The notes beneath the pieces were generated by a model. The model did no database searches and was not told the DNA's origin. It was given only the letters and a program-made list of their open reading frames with translations. Shown in pieces: positions 17,801 to 25,946 of a stretch of 64,000 nt of DNA. Positions within the stretch are counted from its first letter, which is position 1; each line of letters starts with the position of its first letter. The position numbers and the translations under genes are program-made. Source of the stretch: Shewanella piezotolerans WP3 (GTDB taxonomy: Bacteria; Pseudomonadota; Gammaproteobacteria; Enterobacterales; Shewanellaceae); contig NC_011566.1 in assembly GCF_000014885.1 (NCBI RefSeq), forward strand, positions 2,399,501 through 2,463,500, in the 5' to 3' direction.

Positions 17801-20362
17801 TAGTGCTTCAGTTCTCTCTTTTACCAGCTGCTCTAGCTCTATGCGAGAGCGGGTTAGGGCGCGCGTGGCACGGGTGCCGACCCTTAAGGTAAACAGAGTA
17901 CTTCCAAGCAGAAGTGCGAGAGAAATAAAGACTATCGACCAAGTGGTGTATTTAAATATGCGAATAAGAGCAAACGACTCTTCAACATCGACCTCTGCTG
18001 TGATACCCATGTCGAGGTTTTCATCCCATAGCCAGCTCCCCACCACTTTGACCCCCCGGTAGTCATTGTAGCCCTCTAAATTCATACCAGACTGTTTATT
18101 GGCGATCCCAGCTGACATCAGGGTTAATGGCCAATTCGGATTGGGGCTAACCGCCTCATTTGCGTTAAGGAGATTAGTACCAGGGTTGGCGATGCGCACA
18201 TTTAGTGAAGCATCTTGCTTTTGATTAATAAGTCCGATATCTCGAAGTTGGCTTTCAAAGCGAACTTTTGATAATAGCAATCCTGTCTTATCTACCGCAT
18301 AAGTCTCACCACTGTGACCTATAAAGCCTGCCGAGAGGATAGTAGAAAATTCACCACCAAAATTCACCCGTTTTGTAATAATGGCAATGACTTGATTGTT
18401 TTTATTTATCACCGGTGCTGCAAAAAACATGGTGGGGGGCTTATCGACGATGCTGGTGTTCAACTTCCCATCGAAGAAAACATCTGATCTGATGGGGGGC
18501 ACAAATACGCTCTCGCCTTGTAGTACTTTTTCTAATAAGGCTGGACGTTGCCGTTGAATAATATTGATACCGCCGACGTTAGCGTCTCGACGAGAAGATA
18601 AACTAATTTTATCTGGGGAGATAATAAAGAAACCAAAGGAGTTCGACTCACGTTCTCGATCACTAAAAAACTTGCGAACTTGTGCTTGAATACTTGCTTC
18701 AACAAGGGACTTCTTGTCTCTTGGTAGAATGAGTAACTGCTCTACTAAATCGACTAACTCCTTGTTTTTACCTACATGTTGTAAACTATTTAATTCATAG
18801 TCCACCCAGAAAAATAACCGTTGATGAGTGGAGTCGAGTAAAGTTTGTAAATTATATTCTAATTCGCTCAAGGTCTTTTGCTCGGCAAAGCGAGTGACCA
18901 TGGCAATAACTGCAATAAGCACAATGGATAAAATTGTCAGGCCAATATAAATTGAGCGTTTAAAGCTTTTTGAGCTAAATCTAGTGGCTAACTCTTTGTC
19001 ATTGGCTTTTAAAATTCGAGAGCTGATAATGATCGCAAAGACAAACAGTGCGACGACTATGATGATTATAGCGAATAAAGAGTAAAGGTACTCGGGTTGC
19101 TCCTCGCTAACCGTTTTTACATCTGATGTTAACCAATCATCTTTAGTTAACATCAGATCTCTTAATTTCAGTGAGTCTAACCCTTTTTGTAATATTGAAT
19201 GCAAAATAGGCTGCCGATTCGTACTAAAGAGGTGCACTGATGTGGGGGGGAACACATCTTCATCTATCGCTCTTATTTCTTCTGTTTTGCCTTGCTGACG
19301 CAGTACATGTTGAATGACTAACTCAGAGTCGAGTAGCGCATCAGCTTCCCCTGATATTACTTTATTAATGGATTCATTGATGTCGGTTGTGTCTATGATG
19401 GTTATATTGGGGTAGAGACGTAGTAGTTTCTTGCGACTGGTGTACCCTTGTGGTAAAGCGATGCTGGCATTCGCCAGATCATCATTGGTGATTAAGTGGG
19501 TGTTTTTGTTTTGGACATGGAATAATTCACGCACTAAAAAGAAAGGGGTAGTGTAATTGCCAAATGCTTTTCTATCCTCGGCATAATATGCGTCAGGTAA
19601 TAGGTCTATCTCACCCCGTTTGAAGGCTTCTAGATTACTGTTCCAGTCGCCTTGCTTTATCTCAAACTGTAAGCCAGTTTCGTTAACTATTTTATTCACG
19701 ATAGCGCCGGCGAAGCCGCCAATACTGCCATCTTCCAGCATAAATAACATCGGCGGCCAATGGTCGATACCGATGACGACTTTATTTTCAGCGATCCATT
19801 TTGTTTCTGCAGCGGTTAGACTTACTTTTTCGGGCGTGTCATTGGCTGAAGTATTGACCCTAGTACTTAGCGTTTGTGTATATAAGCCAAGATTGTGCAG
19901 GTAATCTTTTTTTAATTTCAGGTATTCATCGCTGTTGATGAGCGTCATCGCCAGCTTACGATTACCTTGTTGAATGGCATCAATCATCTGGCTTTCTAGA
20001 GCTACTAGCTTGAGGTTGGTGCTTTCTAATGCTTTTATGAGCTGCAGATCTTCTGGGGTTTGCTCTGATAAAAGCTGGTTAATTAGTTTTGTTAGTTTGG
20101 GCTCGTATTGATGATAGCGGTTGAGCCACTTTTCATCGCCAGAAAATCCGTAGCTGAGTACTGAGGAGGTGAGGATTTCATCATAGTATTTTAGTTCAAT
20201 CGCTATGTTTTTAATATCAGCGGTGGTTAACTGTTGATGTGGTAGGGGGGGCTCTGCCGCATAGACTCGAGAACATGTAATGTTTGTTAGCAGCACTAAC
20301 AATAAAGTGCTCCAGAACAGTCCGGTGGTCGGTTTTCTATTTTTTCGGTTTGCAGAGCGCAT
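14867..20362 (-). CDS. Hybrid sensor histidine kinase, SBP-dCache-PAS-HisKA-REC-REC-Hpt, 1831 aa
   Basis: A very large BvgS/BarA-type phosphorelay sensor. In order: signal peptide (1-35); a helical periplasmic region; a bacterial solute-binding family 3 domain (about 190-410, KVVIGIDHWPPMLF); membrane helices near 425-450 and 466-490; a Cache-like periplasmic domain (about 500-800); a helix near 806-826; a PAS domain (about 874-990); HisKA with FLANMSHEIRTPMN near 1015; an ATPase domain (GTGLGLTISKTL near 1200); two receivers with aspartates in DWKMPQMDG (about 1312) and DIQMPIMDG (about 1455); and an Hpt domain (IHTLKGVAGN near 1603). The C-terminal 145 residues are two similar helical modules, each ending in a YDF motif. 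It precedes the HD-GYP regulator. The ligand is unknown, probably an amino acid-like solute. Confidence 0.93.
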   Translation of the reverse strand: MRSANRKNRKPTTGLFWSTLLLVLLTNITCSRVYAAEPPLPHQQLTTADIKNIAIELKYYDEILTSSVLSYGFSGDEKWLNRYHQYEPKLTKLINQLLSEQTPEDLQLIKALESTNLKLVALESQMIDAIQQGNRKLAMTLINSDEYLKLKKDYLHNLGLYTQTLSTRVNTSANDTPEKVSLTAAETKWIAENKVVIGIDHWPPMLFMLEDGSIGGFAGAIVNKIVNETGLQFEIKQGDWNSNLEAFKRGEIDLLPDAYYAEDRKAFGNYTTPFFLVRELFHVQNKNTHLITNDDLANASIALPQGYTSRKKLLRLYPNITIIDTTDINESINKVISGEADALLDSELVIQHVLRQQGKTEEIRAIDEDVFPPTSVHLFSTNRQPILHSILQKGLDSLKLRDLMLTKDDWLTSDVKTVSEEQPEYLYSLFAIIIIVVALFVFAIIISSRILKANDKELATRFSSKSFKRSIYIGLTILSIVLIAVIAMVTRFAEQKTLSELEYNLQTLLDSTHQRLFFWVDYELNSLQHVGKNKELVDLVEQLLILPRDKKSLVEASIQAQVRKFFSDRERESNSFGFFIISPDKISLSSRRDANVGGINIIQRQRPALLEKVLQGESVFVPPIRSDVFFDGKLNTSIVDKPPTMFFAAPVINKNNQVIAIITKRVNFGGEFSTILSAGFIGHSGETYAVDKTGLLLSKVRFESQLRDIGLINQKQDASLNVRIANPGTNLLNANEAVSPNPNWPLTLMSAGIANKQSGMNLEGYNDYRGVKVVGSWLWDENLDMGITAEVDVEESFALIRIFKYTTWSIVFISLALLLGSTLFTLRVGTRATRALTRSRIELEQLVKERTEALKAAMQKAEAATLSLAEQMKFQQLLIDTVPIPLFYKDANGKFLGFNKAYEETFQVESKDLVGLTVSDLTYLSKKDRQLYQAEDTEVIANQTTIKKEMPIPFGDNKIHHTLYWVTGFKDSNGNPGGLVGNIIDITTEKENARQLEIAVKTADEATRAKSDFLANMSHEIRTPMNAIIGMSYLIQQTDLNRKQSDYVTKIQNSAESLLGIINDILDFSKIEASKLELEMTPFNLNDSFDNLVQIIAHKTQQKGLELLIDIEPNLPVDLIGDPLRLGQILINLANNAMKFTDEGEIIIKARAVEQHEQQVTIEFAVKDTGIGMTPEQLNKLFKSFSQADASTTRKYGGTGLGLTISKTLTELMAGKIWVESSYGEGSTFLFTAKFAIAAVNSAIEKASSKSLLGLPLLIVDDSVAAREILFTLSKSLGFRPDLAASGSEAIEKVKLAHSQGNPYKLLLADWKMPQMDGLALCGAIQGDLSLVNQPKLVIVTAYDRDEMLKQAGTAELDSAITKPVSASTLLDTVMAVMGKKSSQPKVTESGKLNISAAKDIVGAHVLLVEDNDINQEIATELLNMAGIEVSTACNGQEAVDMAIANSYDAILMDIQMPIMDGYEATRNIRLNPDKQLIPIIAMTANAMSGDREKCIEAGMNEHIPKPINPQEVYQTLAKWIEPTGKTLSQAKEQSFVTDEVEVIELADFEVDRALARLSGNRQAYHKMLAKVAQSQAGTLDSVIQAIASKDISAAIIAIHTLKGVAGNVGAMFVVPAAQQIETMLSQQKLNDNCSVTPELTLLINECQLQLEKMVNTIECALPQTNTTTVDCNLSHGEILKQLETLAEQIGLLDCTAIDNLDSLFEQLKTAADSQIAQSLHKALVQYDFDEAETLIAAFSNEILSLYEQTDSPQQIDYLPSSEIISQLNVIATQIEDFDSAAVDGIEALLESPLPPNIQQAAESLLNTLSRYDFESADSQLEQLLIEVDKN

Positions 20363-20630
20363 ATTTTACTTCCGAGTAATATATGGTTGGCAGCTCAATT
20401 AAAGTTACACAAAAATAACATTACGAACAAGAAAAAGATCACGTTTATCTTTGGGCTGCTAATAGTTTTAACTTAGCGTCATAAAGCTTAGCAATGATTG
20501 ATTGATTGGTTTTGTTTTTGGTCGACGTTAATGCTGAATCTCGGCGGAGGCTTTCATGCCCACCATGAGTCAGAGTCATCTGCTAAGTGCGAAATAATTG
20601 CTAGTTGCGCTCAATTAGAAAGGCGTGGGC

Positions 20631-21422
20631 TTAGTTGTCAGCGTTTGAATTAGCAGCTTTGTCAGTGATATGAGTTGCTTGATTCGACTCTCTTATCGCT
20701 GTTGTGGTTTTTGGTTGATACTTATAGTTGAGCAGCGTTATATCTAATTGTTTACTGCCTTTTTCAAAGTGAGTTAAGCGGATCGGAAGGTAGCTCATTT
20801 CTGGTGCCATCCAAAAGAAAGTTTGTCGTTTAGTACTGTCTCGTTTAACTTCAAATTTTAGAGTCTGGTAGCTCCCGCTATCTATATTAACACGCTCTTT
20901 ACCGACGATGTTAAAGCCATAATCATCGATTTCCCCCTCTTTTACCATGGTGTAATGCAGTTCCTTTTTATTAGCTTCCATGTCGATTCTAAACTGCAGC
21001 TGTACCATGAGAGGATCAAAAAGTTGTCCGTCGTAAGGAAATTTTGCCCGTTCATCCTTATAGCGACTATGAACCACGTTTTGCCCTTTAGCAAAGGCTA
21101 TTTGTTCTCTAAAATTTGGTCCGGTTCCAGTCCTTTCTACTGAGTAACGCATCGGGACGAGCTGATTACCTTCCAGAGTAAATTCGCTGCGAATATGGCG
21201 TTGATCAGAGAGCATCAATAAACTGACGTCACTATCAAATCGATAGTGGAATTGATTACTGTCACCAACAGATAGAATATAGCGTGCTCGACCGAGTTCA
21301 ATGCTGCCATAATTGACTTGATATTCGGCGGTGTGAGGTGTCAATGGTGTCGTGCCCGCATGAGCTATTTGGCTTGCAATGAGCAAACAAACAGTAAGTA
21401 AAATACGTGACCTTTTAATCAA
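20631..21422 (-). CDS. DUF3108 domain-containing exported protein
   Basis: 263 residues with a signal peptide (1-22, cleavage after AHA). The body (about 30-235) matches my memory of the DUF3108 family: AEYQVNYGSIELGRARYIL, FDPLMVQLQF and KRQTFFWMAPEMSYLPIRLTHFEKG. Predicted periplasmic, all-beta; no enzymatic function is known. It follows the alkyltransferase-like gene by 32 bases on the same strand and is probably cotranscribed. The C-terminal tail is polar and low-complexity. Confidence 0.85.
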   Translation of the reverse strand: MIKRSRILLTVCLLIASQIAHAGTTPLTPHTAEYQVNYGSIELGRARYILSVGDSNQFHYRFDSDVSLLMLSDQRHIRSEFTLEGNQLVPMRYSVERTGTGPNFREQIAFAKGQNVVHSRYKDERAKFPYDGQLFDPLMVQLQFRIDMEANKKELHYTMVKEGEIDDYGFNIVGKERVNIDSGSYQTLKFEVKRDSTKRQTFFWMAPEMSYLPIRLTHFEKGSKQLDITLLNYKYQPKTTTAIRESNQATHITDKAANSNADN

Positions 21423-21454
21423 GAACCTCTCCTTAAAACTGTGCTAAGAGTGCT

Positions 21455-21808
21455 TTAGAACGGAATAGAAAGTACTAATGTTGCCATGTCAGGTTGCCAT
21501 TCGTACTCAGATAGCTTCACCTTACCACGATTGACGATTACTCCCTCACTGCGAAGTAACTCCATCTGTTCAATGTAAAATTGGCTGTACTCTGCAAATG
21601 AAATCCTACCTTGGCTATTGATGACTCTATGCCATGGGAGTGCCAGTGAATTCGGTGCTGCCTTGAGGGCTTTTGAAACATAACGAGCTCTACCTGGTAA
21701 GCCTGCTAAATCCGCAATCTTTCCGTATGAACTGACTTTCCCTTCTGGGATCATAGACACAATTTGCCATATTTGCGTCATAGGTGAAGGCTTTACATTG
21801 TCTTGCAT
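21455..21808 (-). CDS. Alkyltransferase-like protein (Atl / YbaZ type)
   Basis: A 117-residue DNA-binding protein of the O6-alkylguanine alkyltransferase superfamily. In true alkyltransferases the active site reads PCHRV; here it is PWHRVINSQGRISF, with tryptophan in place of the reactive cysteine, as in E. coli YbaZ and other ATL proteins. Those bind O6-alkylguanine lesions and hand them to nucleotide excision repair without removing the alkyl group. The helix-turn-helix part is VSSYGKIADLAGLPGRARYVSKAL. It is the first gene of a probable two-gene unit with the DUF3108 gene. Confidence 0.93.
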   Translation of the reverse strand: MQDNVKPSPMTQIWQIVSMIPEGKVSSYGKIADLAGLPGRARYVSKALKAAPNSLALPWHRVINSQGRISFAEYSQFYIEQMELLRSEGVIVNRGKVKLSEYEWQPDMATLVLSIPF

Positions 21809-22019
21809 TAATCACTATCCCTTTTCTATAGCTAAATTCTAGCGTTAATTTGTTTCACTCTCCAGCGCTTTTGGGCACGTAGATAGCTTATAGAGGTGTA
21901 ACGTCTGTTAAGGTTTTTTGTGGATGCTGCATTCTTTTTGGCTTGTTGTAATATAAGGTAAAAGTTCTTGAAGGTAGTTGAGGCTGACGTAATAATAGCG
22001 CTTTTTCACGGTATATATC

Positions 22020-22688
22020 ATGTCTATGCAGGTTACCAAGCCTCTTATTTGTTCATTGTTGCTGTCAACTTTCTCCGTGCCTGCTTTAGCTGAACAGTAT
22101 CGCCATATTGCTGACCCACTGAATCTCAGTGATTCGCTCTATGTGGGATTTGATGGCGATGTGCTTAAAGTAGGTGGTAGTTTGGCCACTAGCCATCAAA
22201 AATTTTCGGGCAATACTAATACCGGAGGAGATAAATGGCATTTGGGTTACCTTTACTCAACGGATCAGTGGCACCTGCGAGCGTCGATTGATCATGGTAA
22301 AACCGATACCCCAGACGGTAGATCGAGTCATTATCAATATCAACTAGGCTTAATGCATGAGCACAAAGGTTGGCTAAACACCCAAGTCTTTACTGAGTTA
22401 GCGGTTAACCATTTGGCGGTTAAATCCTACACTGATAGCACTGCAGCCAATGCCAGTATGACAGTACTTAAACCTATCACAGAACATTGGTATAGCGAAT
22501 TGTACGCCAGTGCGAATGCGGGTATTGACGGCGTTGAGCGTTTTGATGCTCGCGCTTGGTTGGCAATGGGTTATCAAGTTAACCTGCAGTGGTCATGGGT
22601 CATACGCTATCAGTATGATTGGGAAAAACTTGAGAATATTGAAAGCGATGATACTCAGTGGGTGTTTGCAGTACGTTCGCAGTTCTAA
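22020..22688 (+). CDS. Predicted outer-membrane beta-barrel protein, unknown function
   Basis: 222 residues: a signal peptide (1-24, SVPALA) followed by alternating amphipathic strands rich in aromatic residues (WHLGYLYSTDQWHLRASIDHG, WSWVIRYQYDWEKL) and a C-terminal phenylalanine (RSQF), the usual outer-membrane assembly signal. The length suits 8 to 10 strands. It resembles the beta domain of autotransporter-like or acyloxyacyl-hydrolase-like barrels, but I cannot assign a family. No good ribosome site is visible before the ATG. Downstream are nested repeats instead of a partner gene. Confidence 0.65.
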   Translation: MSMQVTKPLICSLLLSTFSVPALAEQYRHIADPLNLSDSLYVGFDGDVLKVGGSLATSHQKFSGNTNTGGDKWHLGYLYSTDQWHLRASIDHGKTDTPDGRSSHYQYQLGLMHEHKGWLNTQVFTELAVNHLAVKSYTDSTAANASMTVLKPITEHWYSELYASANAGIDGVERFDARAWLAMGYQVNLQWSWVIRYQYDWEKLENIESDDTQWVFAVRSQF

Positions 22689-22690
22689 TT

Positions 22691-23230
22691 TATACCCGTT
22701 CTACTTAAATATGCTCGTTTAATACCAATTGCATTAAGTATTTGACCAATTCAGAGCCCCTCAGCCTTTTCAATTCAAAGCGCATTGGTAAAGAAATGGT
22801 TATTCCCTTTTAAGCCAATGCAAAGCAGAAGTGGAAAGACTGAAGGGCTCACGTAGTGCGGCTGAGGTTAAACAAATTGGCAAACGCTGTATGCTTCGCT
22901 ATGGGATTTGGATATACGACTAAATGGATTTAGGAGGTAGAGCGAAGCAGGATGCCAGAGCCGAGAATAACTATTAGCTCAAATTCCACTACTTGCCTAC
23001 AGCGTTTTGAATTCCCGCTGAATGGTCAAACTTTTAATGCAATTGGTTTAAGAGGCTATGTACCAGTTCAATTCTAGGCGTATTAACGTAGAAATGTTTA
23101 TTCCCTTTTAAGTGAGTGCAACAACGAAGTGGGCTGGCACAAAGCCTTCTGCGATGGGCTTTACTCAGTGTTATTGATTAACATCTATTAAATTCCACTG
23201 AATCTTGCATTTTCAGGCAGTTCGGGTATA
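22691..23230. repeat. Outer inverted-repeat element with TATACCCG ends
   Basis: The left end TATACCCGTTCTACTTAAAT and the right end (reverse complement TATACCCGAACTGCCTGAAA) share most of about 24 positions. The part at 23095-23145 (TTTATTCCCTTTTAAGTGAG...) resembles 22800-22850 of the inner element (TTATTCCCTTTTAAGCCAAT...), so the two are related. No coding capacity. It looks like an older palindromic element interrupted by a second one. Confidence 0.6.
22723..23047. mobile_element. Inner MITE-like element, about 325 bp
   Basis: Terminal inverted repeats begin ACCAATTGCATTAA on the left (22724) and end with TTAATGCAATTGGT on the right (23047). The match continues inward through TTTGACCA and TTCAG with a few mismatches. 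TTAA is present at both outer edges (22719-22722 and 23048-23051) and may be a target duplication. No transposase. The sequence type is one I associate with Shewanella intergenic repeats. Confidence 0.7.
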
Positions 23231-23233
23231 GAT

Positions 23234-23266
23234 AAAGCCCGCGCAAATAGTATTTGCGCGGGCTTT
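23234..23266. terminator. Intrinsic terminator downstream of the POT transporter
   Basis: A 14-bp perfect GC-rich stem, AAAGCCCGCGCAAA with TTTGCGCGGGCTTT, around a 5-base loop. It serves the minus-strand transporter gene that ends at 23295; T residues are short. Confidence 0.85.
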
Positions 23267-23294
23267 ATAATGACGATTTAGAGCTTATATCGAT

Positions 23295-25016
23295 TTAATT
23301 TGCTTGAGCAAGCTCGCCATTAACTTCATCTTGGGCTTGTGGTGTCACACCAAACTTATGAAAAATGACCAGACCAAAGGCTGTGAGTAGACCAAGCCCG
23401 CCAATAATGAACCACATCAGATCTGGGCGTTCAGCACCTTTAGCAACTTCACTGTATAGGTAGCCTGACAGCGGGCCTGCAAGCAGAAATCCAATAGCCG
23501 ATGATACAAAGTAGTAGCCCATAAACATGGCTTTCTTATCATTTGGTGCAAAACTCGCAACATATTCTTGGCTCTTTGGTGACGCAACCATTTCACCAAT
23601 TGAGAATACCAAAATGGAAGTGAGTACCATTGCGCCGCCCATTACTGCGCCATGTGCAAACCCACCAATAGCTGTCCCGAGAGCAAGAATAATGGTGCCT
23701 CCGACCAATACCGGCAGTGCTTGGAAGCGTTCAACGAAACGACTGATCAACAACTGCATTAACACAATAGACAAAAAGTTAAGTCCGATTAGGTACTCAG
23801 GATTCACTTGGCGATAGTCATTGGCCCAGCTTTGAGCATATTGCGCAGCTAAGGCGGGAGCTTGACCTATTGCGGTAAATGCTTGGCTTATCTCTGCGGT
23901 AGGCACCATTACCTTGGCATGAACTAATTCAAAATAGGCTTGTTTGGCACTCAGTGTTCCAGCACTGAACTCTTGTGCTAAACGAGTTAACTCCGATTGT
24001 AATAAAGTGGTATCAACAGGAGCAAAGAATTGCTGTAAGTCAGGATAATTGGCTAGCATCAAAACGAGATCTGTAGTGTCGACAAAGTCGCGAATAAAAA
24101 TAGGTAAAGTAATAAAGATCTGCTGATAGACCATCCACATGCCCGATAGAATAAGCAGGTAGATCACAAAGGGTTTATTACCTAAGCTTATTTTCTGACC
24201 ATACCACGGCGCTGATTTTTTAGAAGAAGCAAGCTTATCCCAAACAAGATGAGTGCTGAACCAAGCTGCGTAGATAATCAGAGTGGTTTCACCAGTGATC
24301 CATTTAGCGCCATAAGACATCAGAATGATTAATGTGCCAAAAAACAAAATAGCAAAACGGGCATTGCCGAGTACTTCTTGAATATCGGCAAACACTGCTT
24401 TGAGTGGCTTTCCTTTTTGGCTATTCTGATCCGTTGGTTCTTTATAGAAAAATAGTGCAGGAATGAAGTTAAGCCCGATCCAGAATGCGGACATAATAAA
24501 CACCCAGTCCCAGCTGATGGCACGCACATAACCTGCAATGAATGGACCTAAGAATCCACCGATATTGACCATCATGTAAAAGATCCCAAAGCCAAGGCCA
24601 CGGTTAGTGTCATCGGTTGTGCGAGCCACAGTCCCGGTTACTACAGGCTTAAAACATGCAGCGCCTACAGCCACACCCATAAAGGCGACAAAGAAACCTG
24701 TAAAGCTATCGACCTGGCCAAGTAAGTAATAGCTGGGGCACATGATCGCGTAGGCGACCAAGAACATTTTTCGATAACCGTATCGATCGGCAAGTGCGCC
24801 AGTCAATACCGGAAATAGGTATAAGAAAAAAGGGATCATACCTTGTAGTAGGCCACGCTCTTGGTCTGAAAACCCAAGTCCGCCCTGGTTTTGTGGTGAG
24901 GTCATGTAAAGCGAAGACAAGGCAAAGAAGCCATACCAAGCAAGTCGTTCGAAGATCTCCATCGTATTTGCGACGAAGAATGTAGGGGGTAAAGGAGATC
25001 GCACAGCTTGTGACAT
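23295..25016 (-). CDS. POT-family proton-dependent oligopeptide transporter
   Basis: A major-facilitator transporter of the peptide/POT group, inner membrane, about 573 residues. Family signatures are TMEIFERLAWYGFFA (the ExxER...YG proton/peptide motif of TM1), ALADRYGYRKMFLVAY between TM2 and TM3, and FYMMVNIGGFLGPFIAGYV in TM5. A long, less conserved segment (about residues 330-430) separates the two helical halves. The frame extends to 25058, but MSQAVRSPLPPTFFVANT at 25016 is the more likely N terminus; no clear ribosome site distinguishes them. Single-gene unit with its own terminator. Confidence 0.88.
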   Translation of the reverse strand: MSQAVRSPLPPTFFVANTMEIFERLAWYGFFALSSLYMTSPQNQGGLGFSDQERGLLQGMIPFFLYLFPVLTGALADRYGYRKMFLVAYAIMCPSYYLLGQVDSFTGFFVAFMGVAVGAACFKPVVTGTVARTTDDTNRGLGFGIFYMMVNIGGFLGPFIAGYVRAISWDWVFIMSAFWIGLNFIPALFFYKEPTDQNSQKGKPLKAVFADIQEVLGNARFAILFFGTLIILMSYGAKWITGETTLIIYAAWFSTHLVWDKLASSKKSAPWYGQKISLGNKPFVIYLLILSGMWMVYQQIFITLPIFIRDFVDTTDLVLMLANYPDLQQFFAPVDTTLLQSELTRLAQEFSAGTLSAKQAYFELVHAKVMVPTAEISQAFTAIGQAPALAAQYAQSWANDYRQVNPEYLIGLNFLSIVLMQLLISRFVERFQALPVLVGGTIILALGTAIGGFAHGAVMGGAMVLTSILVFSIGEMVASPKSQEYVASFAPNDKKAMFMGYYFVSSAIGFLLAGPLSGYLYSEVAKGAERPDLMWFIIGGLGLLTAFGLVIFHKFGVTPQAQDEVNGELAQAN

Positions 25017-25245
25017 ATTATTATCCGTATATTTTATACATTTATTCGAATATATCATAACTTGTTAATGAAATGGATCTATTAGTGGATTTTTGAATTT
25101 TTAGCGAAAAGCTAATAGTGGGTTTGTCATTATGAGATGAGAGTAACTCGTAAATTTATCCCTCTAAATCTAGAGGGAGTTGCCTTTGTTGTTGATTCGG
25201 TCATAATAGCGCGAACTTTTTAGTTAATACTAGTGTGATAATGAT

Positions 25246-25737
25246 ATGGCAGTGTTAGACATTTTAACCATTCCTGATGTTCGGCTTAAGCGTAAAGCGG
25301 AGCCTGTTAAAGACATCGATGCAGTACAGGGTTTTATTGATGACTTAATTGAAACCATGTACGACACCGATGACGGTATTGGGCTTGCGGCCACACAAGT
25401 GGGTAGCTTACATGCTATTTTGGTTATCGATTTGTCTGAAGAACGCGATCAGCCTATGGTATTAATTAACCCTGAAATTGTTGAAACTCGTGGAGAGTTT
25501 CAAGGTGAGGAGGGTTGTTTGTCTATCCCTGGTTACCGCGCTAAAGTGAATCGTCATGAAGGTGTTAAGGTCACTGCATTAGATCGCACTGGTCAAGCAT
25601 TTGAAATCGATACTGATGAGTTTCTTGCAATTGTGCTACAACATGAGATGGATCATCTTAAAGGTATAGTGTTTACCGATCACCTATCAATGCTGAAACA
25701 ACAAATAGCGCTTAAAAAAGTGAAGAAGTATAAATAG
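25246..25737 (+). CDS. def: Peptide deformylase
   Basis: Removes the N-formyl group from nascent proteins; metal-dependent. All three signature motifs are present: GIGLAATQVG (about 44-53), EEGCLSIPG (about 88-96, metal-ligand cysteine) and QHEMDHLKG (about 131-139, HExxH). 163 residues, normal length. It is not next to fmt, so it is probably an additional deformylase paralogue. A strong terminator follows. Confidence 0.95.
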   Translation: MAVLDILTIPDVRLKRKAEPVKDIDAVQGFIDDLIETMYDTDDGIGLAATQVGSLHAILVIDLSEERDQPMVLINPEIVETRGEFQGEEGCLSIPGYRAKVNRHEGVKVTALDRTGQAFEIDTDEFLAIVLQHEMDHLKGIVFTDHLSMLKQQIALKKVKKYK

Positions 25738-25762
25738 TTCATTCACTGTAACCCGCTTTGCT

Positions 25763-25794
25763 AACGCCCCTCTTTTTAGAGGGGCGTTTTTTTT
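25763..25794 (+). terminator. Intrinsic terminator after def
   Basis: An 11-bp stem, AACGCCCCTCT with AGAGGGGCGTT, around a TTTT loop, followed by eight T residues. Confidence 0.95.
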
Positions 25795-25818
25795 GGCTTA
25801 AAGATCTCAATCGAGTAC

Positions 25819-25860
25819 TTGCGATCTTAATAAAGATAATTATACTGTATGTATGTACAG
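25819..25860 (+). promoter_or_regulatory. LexA-controlled promoter of imuA-imuB-dnaE2
   Basis: The LexA box CTGTATGTATGTACAG (25845-25860) fits the gammaproteobacterial CTGT-N8-ACAG consensus. A -35 TTGCGA (25819-25824) and a -10 TATACT (25841-25846) have a 16-base spacer, so bound LexA would cover the -10 end and the start point. This makes the cassette part of the SOS regulon. Confidence 0.9.
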
Positions 25861-25946
25861 TATTTGTTGTGTTGGAATCTTCCTGGTTTATATACAGGTG
25901 ACCCCCTTCAAATAAATACGCTTTTATCATGAAGAAAGGTGTAGAT

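Noticed and set aside
21455..21808. Annotation as O6-methylguanine-DNA methyltransferase
   Set aside because: The reactive cysteine of PCHRV is tryptophan here, so it cannot act as an alkyltransferase.
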